A DNA stretch of 64,000 nt, from contig NW_026944391.1 of NCBI RefSeq assembly GCF_033439725.1, positions 434,001 through 498,000 of the forward strand, read 5' to 3'. This document shows positions 56,601-64,000 of the stretch, piece after piece. The stretch's first letter is position 1, and each line of letters starts with the position of its first letter. The notes beneath the pieces are model-generated. The model searched no databases, was not told the DNA's origin, and saw only the letters and a program-made list of their open reading frames with translations. This DNA comes from Neurospora tetraspora (lineage: Eukaryota > Ascomycota > Sordariomycetes > Sordariales > Sordariaceae). A program made the position numbers and the translations under genes.

Positions 56601-57021
56601 GGTCTGGGAGTGCGAAATCCGACGGGATAGAGTTAAAGGGTTCTGGATTCTCAGCTTCCCATTGCTTCAGCCGTTGTCGAATGGATAGCTTTGCAGATTT
56701 TTTAGTTTTCTTTGGTTGACTGTCTTGGAGATAGTGCAAGTTCGGTTCCAACGGCAAAGCGAAGTCCTCCAGAGCCTCATCTGATATCTCTGTTCGTATC
56801 TTCCTGTCGAGTAGCGACGTGGAAGTGGACAGACCTTGTCGCCTTTCGTTGTTGTCCCATTGTCGGGTCGGCCGTGGTGTTGTCGATGCTGGCCACGATG
56901 CTAGTGACGACAGCGATGCAACTCGGGCCTTCCGGGCATTCAGAGCAATGTGCTGCCCGGACTCTTTGCGGGAGAGACATTGCCAGCAGACATATGGCTG
57001 GCGGCCAGCTGAGCGCATCAT
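53671..57021 (-). CDS. cyt-4: Mitochondrial RNase II-family exoribonuclease CYT-4
   Basis: N. crassa CYT-4 is needed for mitochondrial RNA processing, splicing and turnover; the protein is a homologue of yeast Dss1. Single exon, 1116 residues, matching the known length of about 1100. A Cys/Arg-containing presequence-like N-terminus comes first. The RNase II (RNB) domain begins near residue 560 with YCIDAPNAKEIDDGVSLE. Here the second acidic position of the canonical D-x-x-x-A-R-D-x-D-D motif is Glu (AKE), as seen in Dss1-type proteins. The RNB domain continues through WIHVHIADP, LPGHVDKMISDEAVVAEFSLAPGRPSLTF and FIYTMGVDIYTKATSPLRRYSDLLVHWQ, the last containing the conserved SPLRRYSDL. A C-terminal OB/S1-like region (ACVRGRINYFDLWAEID) and an acidic tail end the protein. 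The first ATG is chosen by agreement with the N. crassa protein. Confidence 0.96.
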   Translation of the reverse strand: MMRSAGRQPYVCWQCLSRKESGQHIALNARKARVASLSSLASWPASTTPRPTRQWDNNERRQGLSTSTSLLDRKIRTEISDEALEDFALPLEPNLHYLQDSQPKKTKKSAKLSIRQRLKQWEAENPEPFNSIPSDFALPDRPINAFTSKRSEHMLEMENIDNDNATAQVDDQDLIDTQVTPRVQAGDLLELMSEDWNIGVLAVCLGSFNGIDHFYAVTGKWFASTNVKSGFIVKKFITNPADLQPVIDALPSTVGDMSILVELQKLRAGPTREHGAGLITKMLDFQNASRQIFQNNIERLSNPYRHLPEEEKLMTLGEIAEFLLPPKLKQSSTGFPPAALYAVYNILTFEDAFFRSLGQGTAGPSSIIFHVAATSDVDNVTRVERMVRDHYSPELLDRKSRREHDRLEPVLKQARLAIDHSRKMREWSSHGMLGPTTRVLPASTYSWSQDALTVIGVIHMWAASDVFPRSSKYQWIGAAVLRALNRYQDTDVLDATVGWTFLQEIGWLMPWEIHARHSLRLPGLQVNRAGGLLPSPEEQQPAELAQDVLAPLRQDFSASTVYCIDAPNAKEIDDGVSLEKTDKEGEYWIHVHIADPTSRIRPDSPLAKRAALMTQTSYLPGHVDKMISDEAVVAEFSLAPGRPSLTFSARLNEEGTLLDHKITPGRIGDVVYITPQDVATAVGPVDAGIPKVSTPDVVLEVGTPPSAEDEAPTRKMTKPDELSEQNAKDLEILSKLAAAIHKVRIQKGSVPIFLPSPSADFSLENARIEHTPSGFLACTNDPYISVKYSVSGGLHPIVDDLMGTANQIAALWCYERGIPIPYRTNLLAAQNEEALRAYTQDVIYPQLVAGKQPSLEERRTLRNLLGGHDIAATPTFIYTMGVDIYTKATSPLRRYSDLLVHWQIQAALLEEHKRQRSSEQGQSQKSLVIRKFDKYNLKPPMDDKQAARLGLPFTASHLENKVFPQLRVRERYAKNLANNEGRNELILQALVRAWRFGEGKKGQVPEKFTYTVVNAQNACVRGRINYFDLWAEIDLENLAGFSLISNMRVGDVLTVELADVNVHMRKIVVKPVEFIKRGPERRRLFAEHEQQEEEGEEQAEGEYIDVGHEVLQPEER

Positions 57022-59648
57022 ACTTGCAGCTCAATTTTTCTGTCGACAGATATTGAATTGTTCGGTTTCGAAATTTCTTAACGCGGGTGTGGCGTTCCCC
57101 GCGCCAATGACTTAGCAGGTTGCACGCGAACTCGTGTGACTTTTTTGGCCCATTTGGCCCATTTGGGATGTCCGCACTCATAACCCTAACCCTGCATAGT
57201 CCGGATGGCGATCATCATTCCATGCTGATATCAAACACGGCCAGCCAGCTTTTTGTGACATGCGACAGCTCAAAGGTCAGCACATACGGCGTGGATGGAA
57301 ACGGGAATAGAACTTGCTAATTTCATGGCCTTTGAAGTTGGAGAGGTACCCGTTTACCCCGAATTTTCCACAAAGGTCTCGATTTCTTGGTACTTCTTGG
57401 CTTGATAGCCGATAATCCTTCTCCATTGTTTTCATGGGGTCAGCCTAGGCTGGAGTTGATTTTTCGCGAGATGAGAAACACCGGGGAAGGTCCAGAGAGA
57501 AACAGGCCATGCTATTCCCGATGTTGTGAATTTGCACGTGCCCCCAGTCCCCTCTTCAAGTCCTGTTATCACAAAAACTGGAATCAGAGCAGATGGCCAA
57601 TGGCAAGTGGAGAGTGGAGTTGCTCTTATGCAGGTACGAATCCACCCGCTGTTTTGGAGAGCTGGAGAGAGGGATCCGCATTGCCCAGGAACCAGACCCC
57701 GCCTCTGCTCCTTTCCCTTGTGTTTTGATATCTTTTTGCTTTGGCTCCCTGGCTTCACAAGGCTTCCATGAAATCCTCGATTGCGTACGGGGTCTTGAGA
57801 TATGGGGTTAGAGCGTACTCGTTCGTGCACTGTATTCGTCAGCAGCAATATTAGCGGATAAGTTGCCGATGTGACATGTCGAGCGGGAGGCTGTTTGGGT
57901 TCTGAGGGATCTCTTTGGTGTTGTTGTCAGTCAGGCTCGAGAATTCGAGGTGCAACATGATTTGTTTATACACGCCACCATTTGTTTATACATGACGAAC
58001 TGTGCCCTTTTGCTTCTTCTAGATCTCAAATGCAGCCAAGATCGGGAACATTTACCACACAAACTGTGGCTGTTTCAACTGGCCACGACGGGCAACTTTG
58101 CTAATATCGCTTATTTGATTTCCCAAGGCGCGTCTCTTCCTGGCTCACATCGGACAACCATCAGCAAATCCCTTGATTTCCTGGCTATTCCGCACTTGCC
58201 ACTGCTGGTAGACTTTGTGCCATTCGCGGTTCCTGATTGGCCGTCCTGTCACAATGTCACTGCAACCACAGCGTAGCGTACCTTCCCGCTGGGCGTGCTG
58301 GGCGTGCTGGGCGTGTCTGTGTGTACGGCGTGCCTGCTTATTCTGTGCCTTGACCTCCTTTTTCCATCATCTCCCTCTTTCCCACACCTTCTCAGTAAAG
58401 TGCCCTCGCTAGAGCTTCGCCAATTTACCAACACCACCACCACACACCTCCAGACCCTCGCGGCCAATCCACTCTGTTATTTCGCAGGATGCCGTACTCA
58501 TATTTGGAACGTCGCCAAATCATAGAGGCCAAATTGGTTCAAGATGACGGCGTTCGTGATTGCACGCACCCGGTTTCCACGTCCAGGTACGAGGCACAGG
58601 TAGTACCGTGTTTGCCCATGATGCTGCATATCGGGCCTACACAGGATCGTATACTCCTCTGTATAGATGGACGTGATTGGTCTGCCCACTAGTAGTCGTC
58701 CGAACATCCTTTCCCGCCTCGGTCCTCGGCTGGTCGTATCTCATCACGGTCTTATCTGAACAAGCCAGCCATCCAGTCAGCACCACCGCACCAGCCTGTC
58801 GAGATGTTGCATGGAAGCAATTCAGAGGCATGAGGAAGAAAAAGACGGTGTCCAGGGACTAGGTGTCGCCGGTCAAAGCTCTCGCTCTCTAATGAAGGTC
58901 CACCTCCAAGGGTAAGAGTCGTATCCACCACTCGCCAAGCGCGGGCTCACCGTCCACTCGCCGGACAGGCTGACGACAGGGATGATCGGGGGACCTGAGA
59001 AGGGCAAGGTCGTCTCCGATGGGCGACATGGCCAAGGACCGGACAGGAAAACGAGGAGGACGGGGAGGATGGGGTGGCCGGTGGACGAGGAGGATGGATC
59101 GAGGTTGTGGCCCCCGATAGGTACCTCTATGCCGTCGAACAGATGCCGTGGCCCGGTCCGTTATTCGCGGACGGCATCCAGCGCAGTCGTCGCAGTCGAT
59201 TGCTCAGGATGGGAGGATGGGTCTTCAGCACCAGGAACCACCAGGAACCAAACTCTCTCAGGCTAGCGCTCAGGGGTCCCATGGCGACCGTGACGGACGA
59301 ACACGAACGGCGCCAAGTTAGAAGCTAACCAAGTAAAAGTGGCTGCCACCAACTTCCACCCTCCCCGGTCCTGCAATGGGTATTATAATTACTGTCGTCT
59401 CTCCCGTCTGGCCCGATCTTTTCTTTTGCCTCCCCTTTCCCTTCCTTCACCTGCCCATCGTGCGTGTTGATATTCAACATCGATAGCCTCTTTTGCGCTT
59501 TCGATCTTACACTCTTTTTTTCTTCACCACACCACCGCTTCACTCTTTTAGCGGGCATTCGTTAATCAACGCACGAATTACCATTCTGCGAAACACCTAA
59601 TCACCACCGACAAAAAATCACACAAGGAGCAAAGCAAAGAACATCAAT
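57022..59648. other. Divergent promoter, cyt-4 and GH17 gene, 2.6 kb
   Basis: No conserved gene found. The telobox at 57182-57193 is 161 bp upstream of the cyt-4 ATG. The right-hand end (59380-59640) is a pyrimidine-rich leader of the GH17 gene, which is typical for a highly expressed wall gene. Confidence 0.45.
57182..57193 (+). promoter_or_regulatory. Telobox AACCCTAACCCT upstream of cyt-4
   Basis: Two units of the telomere repeat in promoter position. Same core as the motif at 41111-41121. Confidence 0.5.
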
Positions 59649-61583
59649 ATGAAGGGAACACTTGTTGCGGCCACCGCGGCCATCCTCGCCGGCGGCGCGA
59701 GCGCGCACAGAAATCACCACCGTCACCTCCACCAGCCCTTGTTCGAGAAGAGGGTTCACAACGAGAGCGAGATCTGTGTCCCCGGCTGCACCACCATCTG
59801 GACCACCATCACTGGTCCTGCCGGCCGTATGTTGACCTCGAAATAACTTGACAAAGAGAAACTAACATGTTGCGCAGTCTACACTCCTCCCGCCACGGCC
59901 GCGCCTGCCACCTCCTCGGCCATCACCACCAGCGAGGCCCTGCCCACTCTCTCCTCCTCGATGGGCTTCGCCAACACCTCCTCGATTGCGGTCCCTAGCA
60001 CCACCGAGGTTGTTGTGGTCCCGACCACCACCTCCATGGGCCCCGTCACCGTCCCTACTCCGATCCAGCAGACCTGCGCTACTCCGGGCACCTACACCTT
60101 CCCGGCCACCACCGTGGTCCTGACCGAGACCAAGACCGTCTGCGGTGCCTCTTCCACCGTTGTTCCTAGCGGCACCCACACTCTTGGTGGTGTCACCACC
60201 GTCGTCGAGACTGCCACCACCGTCGTCTGCCCCTACGCCACCACCAAGACTGCCGAGAATGGTGTTGTTACCAGCGTCGTTGAGATGACCACCTACGTCT
60301 GCCCCAGCGCTGGCACCTACACCATTGCTCCCATCACCACCACTGTCACCGACAGCACGCCCGTCACTGTTGTGGTCCCTGTTGTCGAGACCTACTGCCC
60401 CGGCATCTACTCTGCTCCCGCCGTCGTCACCACTGTCACCGAGACCAACGTTGTTGTCTACTGCCCCTTCACCTCCGTTGGGGATTCTCCCGTTGCCTCC
60501 TCGACCCAGGCTCCCGAGCCCACCACCTCCGTGGCTGCTCCCGTTGTCTCCGTCGCTCCTCCCGTTGTCTCCGTCGCTCCTCCCGTTGTCTCCGTCGCTC
60601 CTCCCGTCGTCTCCGTCGCTCCCCCTGTCGTCTCCGTCGCTCCCCAGGAGCCCTCGAGCACTTCTTCCGCTCTCCCTGTCGTCTCTGTCGTCTCTTCGGT
60701 TTCCCAGGAGCCCTCGAGCACTGTCGCTTCTTCTTCTGCCGCCCCCGCGCCCACCGCGCCCACCGGCAACCTCGGCGGCAAGGGTGACAAGTGGGCCATG
60801 ACCTACACTCCCTTCACCCAGGACGGCCAGTGCAAGAGCGCTGCCGACGTCATGACCGACGTCAAGTCCATCGCCTCGGCTGGCTTCACCACCCTCCGTG
60901 TCTACTCTACTGACTGCGACACTCTCCCCAGCGTCGGTGCCGCTGCTGAGGCCACTGGTCTCCGCCTCATTCTCGGCATCTTCATTGGCACTGTCGGCTG
61001 CGACAACGGCTCCCCCGATGTCGCTGACCAGATCGCCGCCATCAAGTCCTGGGGCCGCTTCGACATGGTTGACCTTGTTGTCGTCGGTAACGAGGCTCTC
61101 TTCAATGGCTTCTGCACCGTTGGCCAGCTCAAGGACCTCATCTACCACGTCAAGTCTGAGCTCGGCAGCGCCGGTTACTCTGGTCCTTACACCACCACCG
61201 ATGTCGTCTCTGCTTGGCAGTCCATGGACGTGACCGACATCTGCAACGCCATCGATGTCGTTGCCTGCAACGCTCACGCCTACTTCAACGCCAACACTGC
61301 CCCCGAGCAGGCCGGTACTTTCGTCGCTGGCCAGCTCGACATTGTTGAGAAGATCTGCAACAAGCCCGGTTTCGTCATGGAGACTGGCTGGCCCACCGCC
61401 GGTGAGTGCATTGGCAAGGCGTGCCCTGGTTTCGAGCAGCAGGCGACCGCTCTTGCCGCCATCAAGCAGGAGATGGGCAAGAAGGTCGTCTTCTTCTCCT
61501 TCAGCGATGACCACTGGAAGCAGCCTGGTTCTTGCAACTGCGAGCAGCACTGGGGCTGCGGTCAGGTTTTCGGTGTCCTCTAA
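59649..61583 (+). CDS. Secreted GH17 beta-1,3-glucan hydrolase/transferase, two exons
   Basis: Cell-wall glucan enzyme of the Bgl2/Scw family. Exon 1 is 59649-59826 and exon 2 is 59878-61583; donor GTATGT, CTAAC box, acceptor GCGCAG; 627 residues. Signal peptide residues 1-20 (MKGTLVAATAAILAGGASA), with a possible Kex2 site at EKR. A Thr/Ser/Val-rich region (about 60-365) of Cys-containing repeats (VVCPYATTK, TYVCPSAGTYT, TYCPGIYSAP) and a VVSVAPP repeat block follows, likely heavily O-mannosylated. The catalytic domain starts near 370 (KWAMTYTPFTQDGQCKSA). The acid/base Glu lies in VVVGNEALF near 463 and the nucleophile Glu in METGWPTAG near 559; both are intact. No GPI-anchor signal is seen at the C-terminus (CNCEQHWGCGQVFGVL). 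Role: wall remodelling. Confidence 0.93.
60538..60644 (+). repeat. 21-bp tandem repeat in GH17 linker (VVSVAPP x5)
   Basis: About five in-frame copies of a 21-bp unit encoding VVSVAPP. The units differ by single third-position changes (GTT/GTC, CCT/CCC). Length could vary between strains. Confidence 0.85.
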
Positions 61584-62719
61584 AGCGTGAACAAGATATC
61601 AGGATTGTATAAATGAAGCTGTTGGATACGGTTGGATATAGAGGATGTTCTTTCCCATTCTCCCATTCTTCTCTTTCAGGATTTGTGTCTTGATTTTGGA
61701 GTAATAGGAGGGCGGGGAAGAGGTAAATAAATGGACACTTTTTTCAAACCTTGCACGTCAAAGTCAACCCTTCTGTTTTCTTGGGCCCTTTCTCCAAGTA
61801 TATATATATAATACGTTTCCTGTACCGTCCTTGTCATTGTCCTTGCTCTTCAGAACCTGTGCATGTGTATATATAAGATATATATATACATTCAGCGCGG
61901 TCGATCAGTCATTCAGTCAGTCAACTCTGAGATCAACATACGATCTGATCTTCCCCCGCGTTGCAGACGATCGTCACGACCGATCGTCTTGTCCTTCGCA
62001 TCCCTCAACGCGACAAGGGGAGATGTGCAGATCAGAGTCCGGGGAAAGGACATACTATGTACACATACCTACACACACACCACGGGCTTCCCTTCCGGAG
62101 TTGGCTGGCTGGCTGGGCGTACATACATACACACTTACATATGGAACCTCTCTTTTCTCGGGTCTAGACAAGGCAAAGGGGGACAAGATTATGGAATCAC
62201 GATGATGCATGGGAAATCGTCTTCATTTATCTTTTACTTTACTACAGTAACGATCAAAAAATACTGTCCCCCCCCCCCCCACCTCCATGCATTTGCATCA
62301 ACCTTCCCACCTACTTCTAGTCTTCGTTTTAACCCTTTGTAACTCCCCCAATTTCCAACCAAAATGGGAGTTCACAGTAACGTTTTGGTCAGAAATTCAA
62401 GGACTTTAGATTGGTACTAAAATCATTTGCCAAAAGTTGAGTGCACAGCTACAATTGCAACCCAAAGTTGAAGAGTCTTCGGGTAACAACATCATCATCA
62501 TAATCATTTTTCATATATTTTTTGAAAGGAAAGTGACTTTCATTCTTTTAAAATTGATAAAGTAAGAAAAGTTTAATATTTTAACTATTTTAGACTATAA
62601 AATGCTATTTTAAAAGAGGTAAAACTACTTTTTTCTCAAACTCTTCTCACCTTGCAATGACAAAATGATCAAGTAGATAAAGCATCCAACAAAGATCTAA
62701 ACTTCAACACTATCGAATA
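61584..62719. other. GH17 3' region and AT-rich flank of the retroelement
   Basis: The left part is the GH17 3' UTR with TA microsatellites (61799-61810, 61867-61890) and a run of 13 C (62268-62280). From about 62500 to 62640 the DNA becomes strongly A+T-rich with many TTTTAAAA-like steps. This could be a relic of an older repeat altered by RIP, or simply AT-rich intergenic DNA. Confidence 0.5.
62268..62280 (+). repeat. Poly-C run (13 nt)
   Basis: Homopolymer of 13 C in non-coding DNA; a site where assembly length may be uncertain. Confidence 0.9.
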
Positions 62720-63260
62720 TGTTAACGTGTGGCTAGTACTGTGCCTTGTAACTGCCTTGTACTACCTTGTAGTATAGAAGGCTAGTTGAACTATTCCTTC
62801 TACGGAATCAGTTGACTCAGTCCCCACAGAATGTACTAGAATACAAGAGGTTTTGCCACTGTATTCTAGAGTCTTATAACTTAGCTAGCATTTCTTCCAG
62901 ACTGATTTGTCATCACAGGATTCAACAGAAGCTTCTAGATGCTTAGTGTCCATGTATATAGAGACCTCTCCTCTCCTTCAGTTCGTCACTCCTTAAGCAA
63001 GCAAGCACAAGTCAAGCAATACAATATAGTCTTTTCTCACAGTGCAGAGTCCACTGTAATCTTCTGTCTTGAGAGCAGAGTCCTCTCTAAGACCTCTTTT
63101 ACAACATCCTTTTATTGTACTTGCAACTACGCTGCTTCCTTCAGCATTGCTGTCGTACTTCCTACCGCTTCCGCTCCGCTCTGCTACAAGTGCATAGTTC
63201 ACTGTAGCAACCTTGTACTGGTGCTATCATTATAGGCCAGTCAGGGCACCGCAGGAAACA
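62720..63260 (+). repeat. Candidate 5' LTR (about 541 bp)
   Basis: Starts TGTTAAC and ends GGAAACA directly before the primer-binding site, giving a TGTT..AACA inverted end. A TATATAG box lies at about 62954-62960. The 5-bp sequence before it (GAATA) would be the target duplication. The left border is a guess because the partner LTR is not in the window. Confidence 0.55.
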
Positions 63261-63275
63261 GGTTATGAGCCCGGG
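63261..63275 (+). other. Primer-binding site, half-tRNA (initiator tRNA-Met) type
   Basis: GGTTATGAGCCCGGG: its first 12 bases are the exact reverse complement of GGGCTCATAACC, the anticodon arm of eukaryotic initiator tRNA-Met (CAU anticodon). Drosophila copia uses the same internal tRNA region after cleavage in the anticodon loop. Confidence 0.75.
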
Positions 63276-63346
63276 AAACAAGAATACCCGGATTCAGCCT
63301 ATCGATTCACACTTCCAAGTCACGATCGATTCTTGACCCCTTGGCT

Positions 63347-63444
63347 CTGTACTACAGGCCAACCTCCTATCTCTCTTCTCGGCAAACAGCACTGTACTAC
63401 AGGCTGTAGACTGCTCATCAACTGCAAATAGTACTGTACTACAG
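63347..63444 (+). repeat. Three copies of CTGTACTACAG in the retroelement leader
   Basis: Copies at 63347-63357, 63392-63402 and 63434-63444, spaced 45 and 42 bp, between the PBS and the gag ATG. Confidence 0.85.
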
Positions 63445-63492
63445 ACTATTTTCACTGGTCCCTCAAGCACCCTTCATTATTGCAGTGCTATA

Positions 63493-64000
63493 ATGGATCA
63501 ACCGACTGAACTAATGGATCATACTGCAGCTTTTCCTGCAGAATATCCAAGCCTGAGCTTACAAGGCTTACAAGCTCAAATTCACAACCTTGAAGGCCAG
63601 CTTCAGCACGTTATTTCGCTGCTACAACAGAACTTGGCTGCTCAACACTCTTCTCAGACTCAACAGACTCCTCAAGCTGAACAGCCTCCTCAAGCTGAAC
63701 AGCTTCCTCAAGCTGAACAGCCTCCTCAAGCTGAACAGCCTCCTCAGGCTGAACAGCTTCCTCAGGCTCAACCAACTCTTCAAGCTCAGTCAACTCTTGA
63801 GTCTCCTACACCTACCTCGGAGCCTATTACAGCTCCAACGCTTTCAGCACACCTCGGAACTGATTTCAGCGCTCTTACTACCAAAGAGCTTGCTAAACAG
63901 TCACTCCAACTTGCTGAAAAAGAGCGTCTTTCAGGACCTGAAAACTACAATCAGTGGTATCAGGCTATTTCTATCCAGTTCAGGGCACTACAAATTCCTG
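63493..64000 (+). CDS. Copia-type gag (polyprotein start), 3' truncated by window
   Basis: Frame of 169 codons from the ATG at 63493 to the window end, no stop. N-terminal helix with heptad-like spacing (LQGLQAQIHNLEGQLQHVISLLQQNLA) suggests a coiled coil. A Gln/Pro repeat (PPQAEQ units, 63669-63770) and a Ser/Thr/Pro linker follow, then the start of a gag core domain (LAEKERLSGPENYNQWYQAISIQFRAL), with the Trp-containing pattern common to copia gag/UBN2 proteins. Many CAA/CAG Gln codons, the favoured RIP targets, are intact, so the element looks recent or RIP-protected. Confidence 0.8.
   Translation, partial: MDQPTELMDHTAAFPAEYPSLSLQGLQAQIHNLEGQLQHVISLLQQNLAAQHSSQTQQTPQAEQPPQAEQLPQAEQPPQAEQPPQAEQLPQAQPTLQAQSTLESPTPTSEPITAPTLSAHLGTDFSALTTKELAKQSLQLAEKERLSGPENYNQWYQAISIQFRALQIP
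63669..63770 (+). repeat. 18-bp tandem repeat in gag (PPQAEQ/LPQAEQ units)
   Basis: Six in-frame units of 18 bp, alternating CCT/CTT at one position and CAAGCT/CAGGCT at another. Likely variable between element copies. Confidence 0.85.

Larger units (their letters stand above)
62720..64000 (+). mobile_element. Ty1/copia LTR retrotransposon, 5' part, cut by window end
   Basis: Order seen: candidate 5' LTR (62720-63260), primer-binding site (63261-63275), leader with three 11-bp motifs, gag ORF from 63493 to the edge. The gag end (ERLSGPENYNQWYQAISIQFRAL) resembles copia-type gag. The PBS matches the initiator tRNA-Met anticodon arm as in Drosophila copia. The 3' part with pol and the second LTR lies outside the window, so the element cannot be classified finely. 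Confidence 0.8.

Overview
The window is nuclear DNA of a filamentous ascomycete, almost certainly a Neurospora species or a very close relative. The evidence is short (about 50-110 bp) GT..AG introns with CTAAC-type branch sites, Kozak-like CACCATG starts, pyrimidine-rich leaders, and near-identity (from memory, not searched) of two proteins to the classical N. crassa cyt-1 (cytochrome c1) and cyt-4 (mitochondrial RNase II-type) products. There are no operons. About 21 well or moderately supported protein genes are spread over both strands, with long gene-poor gaps around the transcription-factor genes.

Layout. 1-8.4 kb: SUMO (-), the twin-Cx9C protein CMC4 (+), a doubtful small membrane ORF (-), nucleoporin Nup84/Nup107 (+), a secreted CVNH-type lectin-like protein (-). 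8.7-17.3 kb: five tail-to-head minus-strand genes in total with the lectin: MBD4-like DNA glycosylase, cyt-1, class I DAHP synthase, and an AIG1/FAR-17a-type membrane hydrolase. 17.8-19.9 kb: PPWD1-type WD40-cyclophilin (+). 20.1-27.1 kb: a large ABCC/MRP transporter (-) with an unusual insertion in its second nucleotide-binding domain, and an SDR oxidoreductase (-). 28.3-30.6 kb: three hypothetical ORFs, two of them antisense-overlapping. 33.3-35.6 kb: C2H2 zinc-finger regulator (+). 38.0-44.6 kb: PMT4-type O-mannosyltransferase (-) divergent from a RidA/Mmf1 protein (+), a small two-helix membrane protein (+), and a GNAT acetyltransferase gene whose frame is broken twice at homopolymers (-). 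47.5-53.0 kb: a Myb/SANT protein (-) and a Cys-cluster, acidic-tailed protein (+) whose strong ATG is out of frame with its body. 53.7-61.6 kb: cyt-4 (-) and a secreted GH17 beta-1,3-glucan enzyme (+).

The right edge (62.7 kb onward) is the 5' part of a Ty1/copia LTR retrotransposon: a candidate LTR, a primer-binding site matching the anticodon arm of initiator tRNA-Met (the half-tRNA priming known from Drosophila copia), a leader with three copies of an 11-bp motif, and a gag ORF still open at the window end. It shows no obvious repeat-induced point mutation (RIP), while the flank just before it is strongly AT-rich.

Functionally the window is mostly housekeeping: respiration and mitochondrial biogenesis (cyt-1, cyt-4, CMC4, RidA), nuclear transport and modification (Nup84, SUMO), wall/secretory functions (PMT4, GH17, CVNH protein), aromatic amino acid synthesis and transcription factors. 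I did not find a convincing new multi-gene system. The items most worth a second look are the retroelement, the ABC transporter insertion, the heavily sequon-bearing CVNH protein, the three homopolymer-linked frame breaks, the extreme short first coding exons, and telobox motifs in two promoters.
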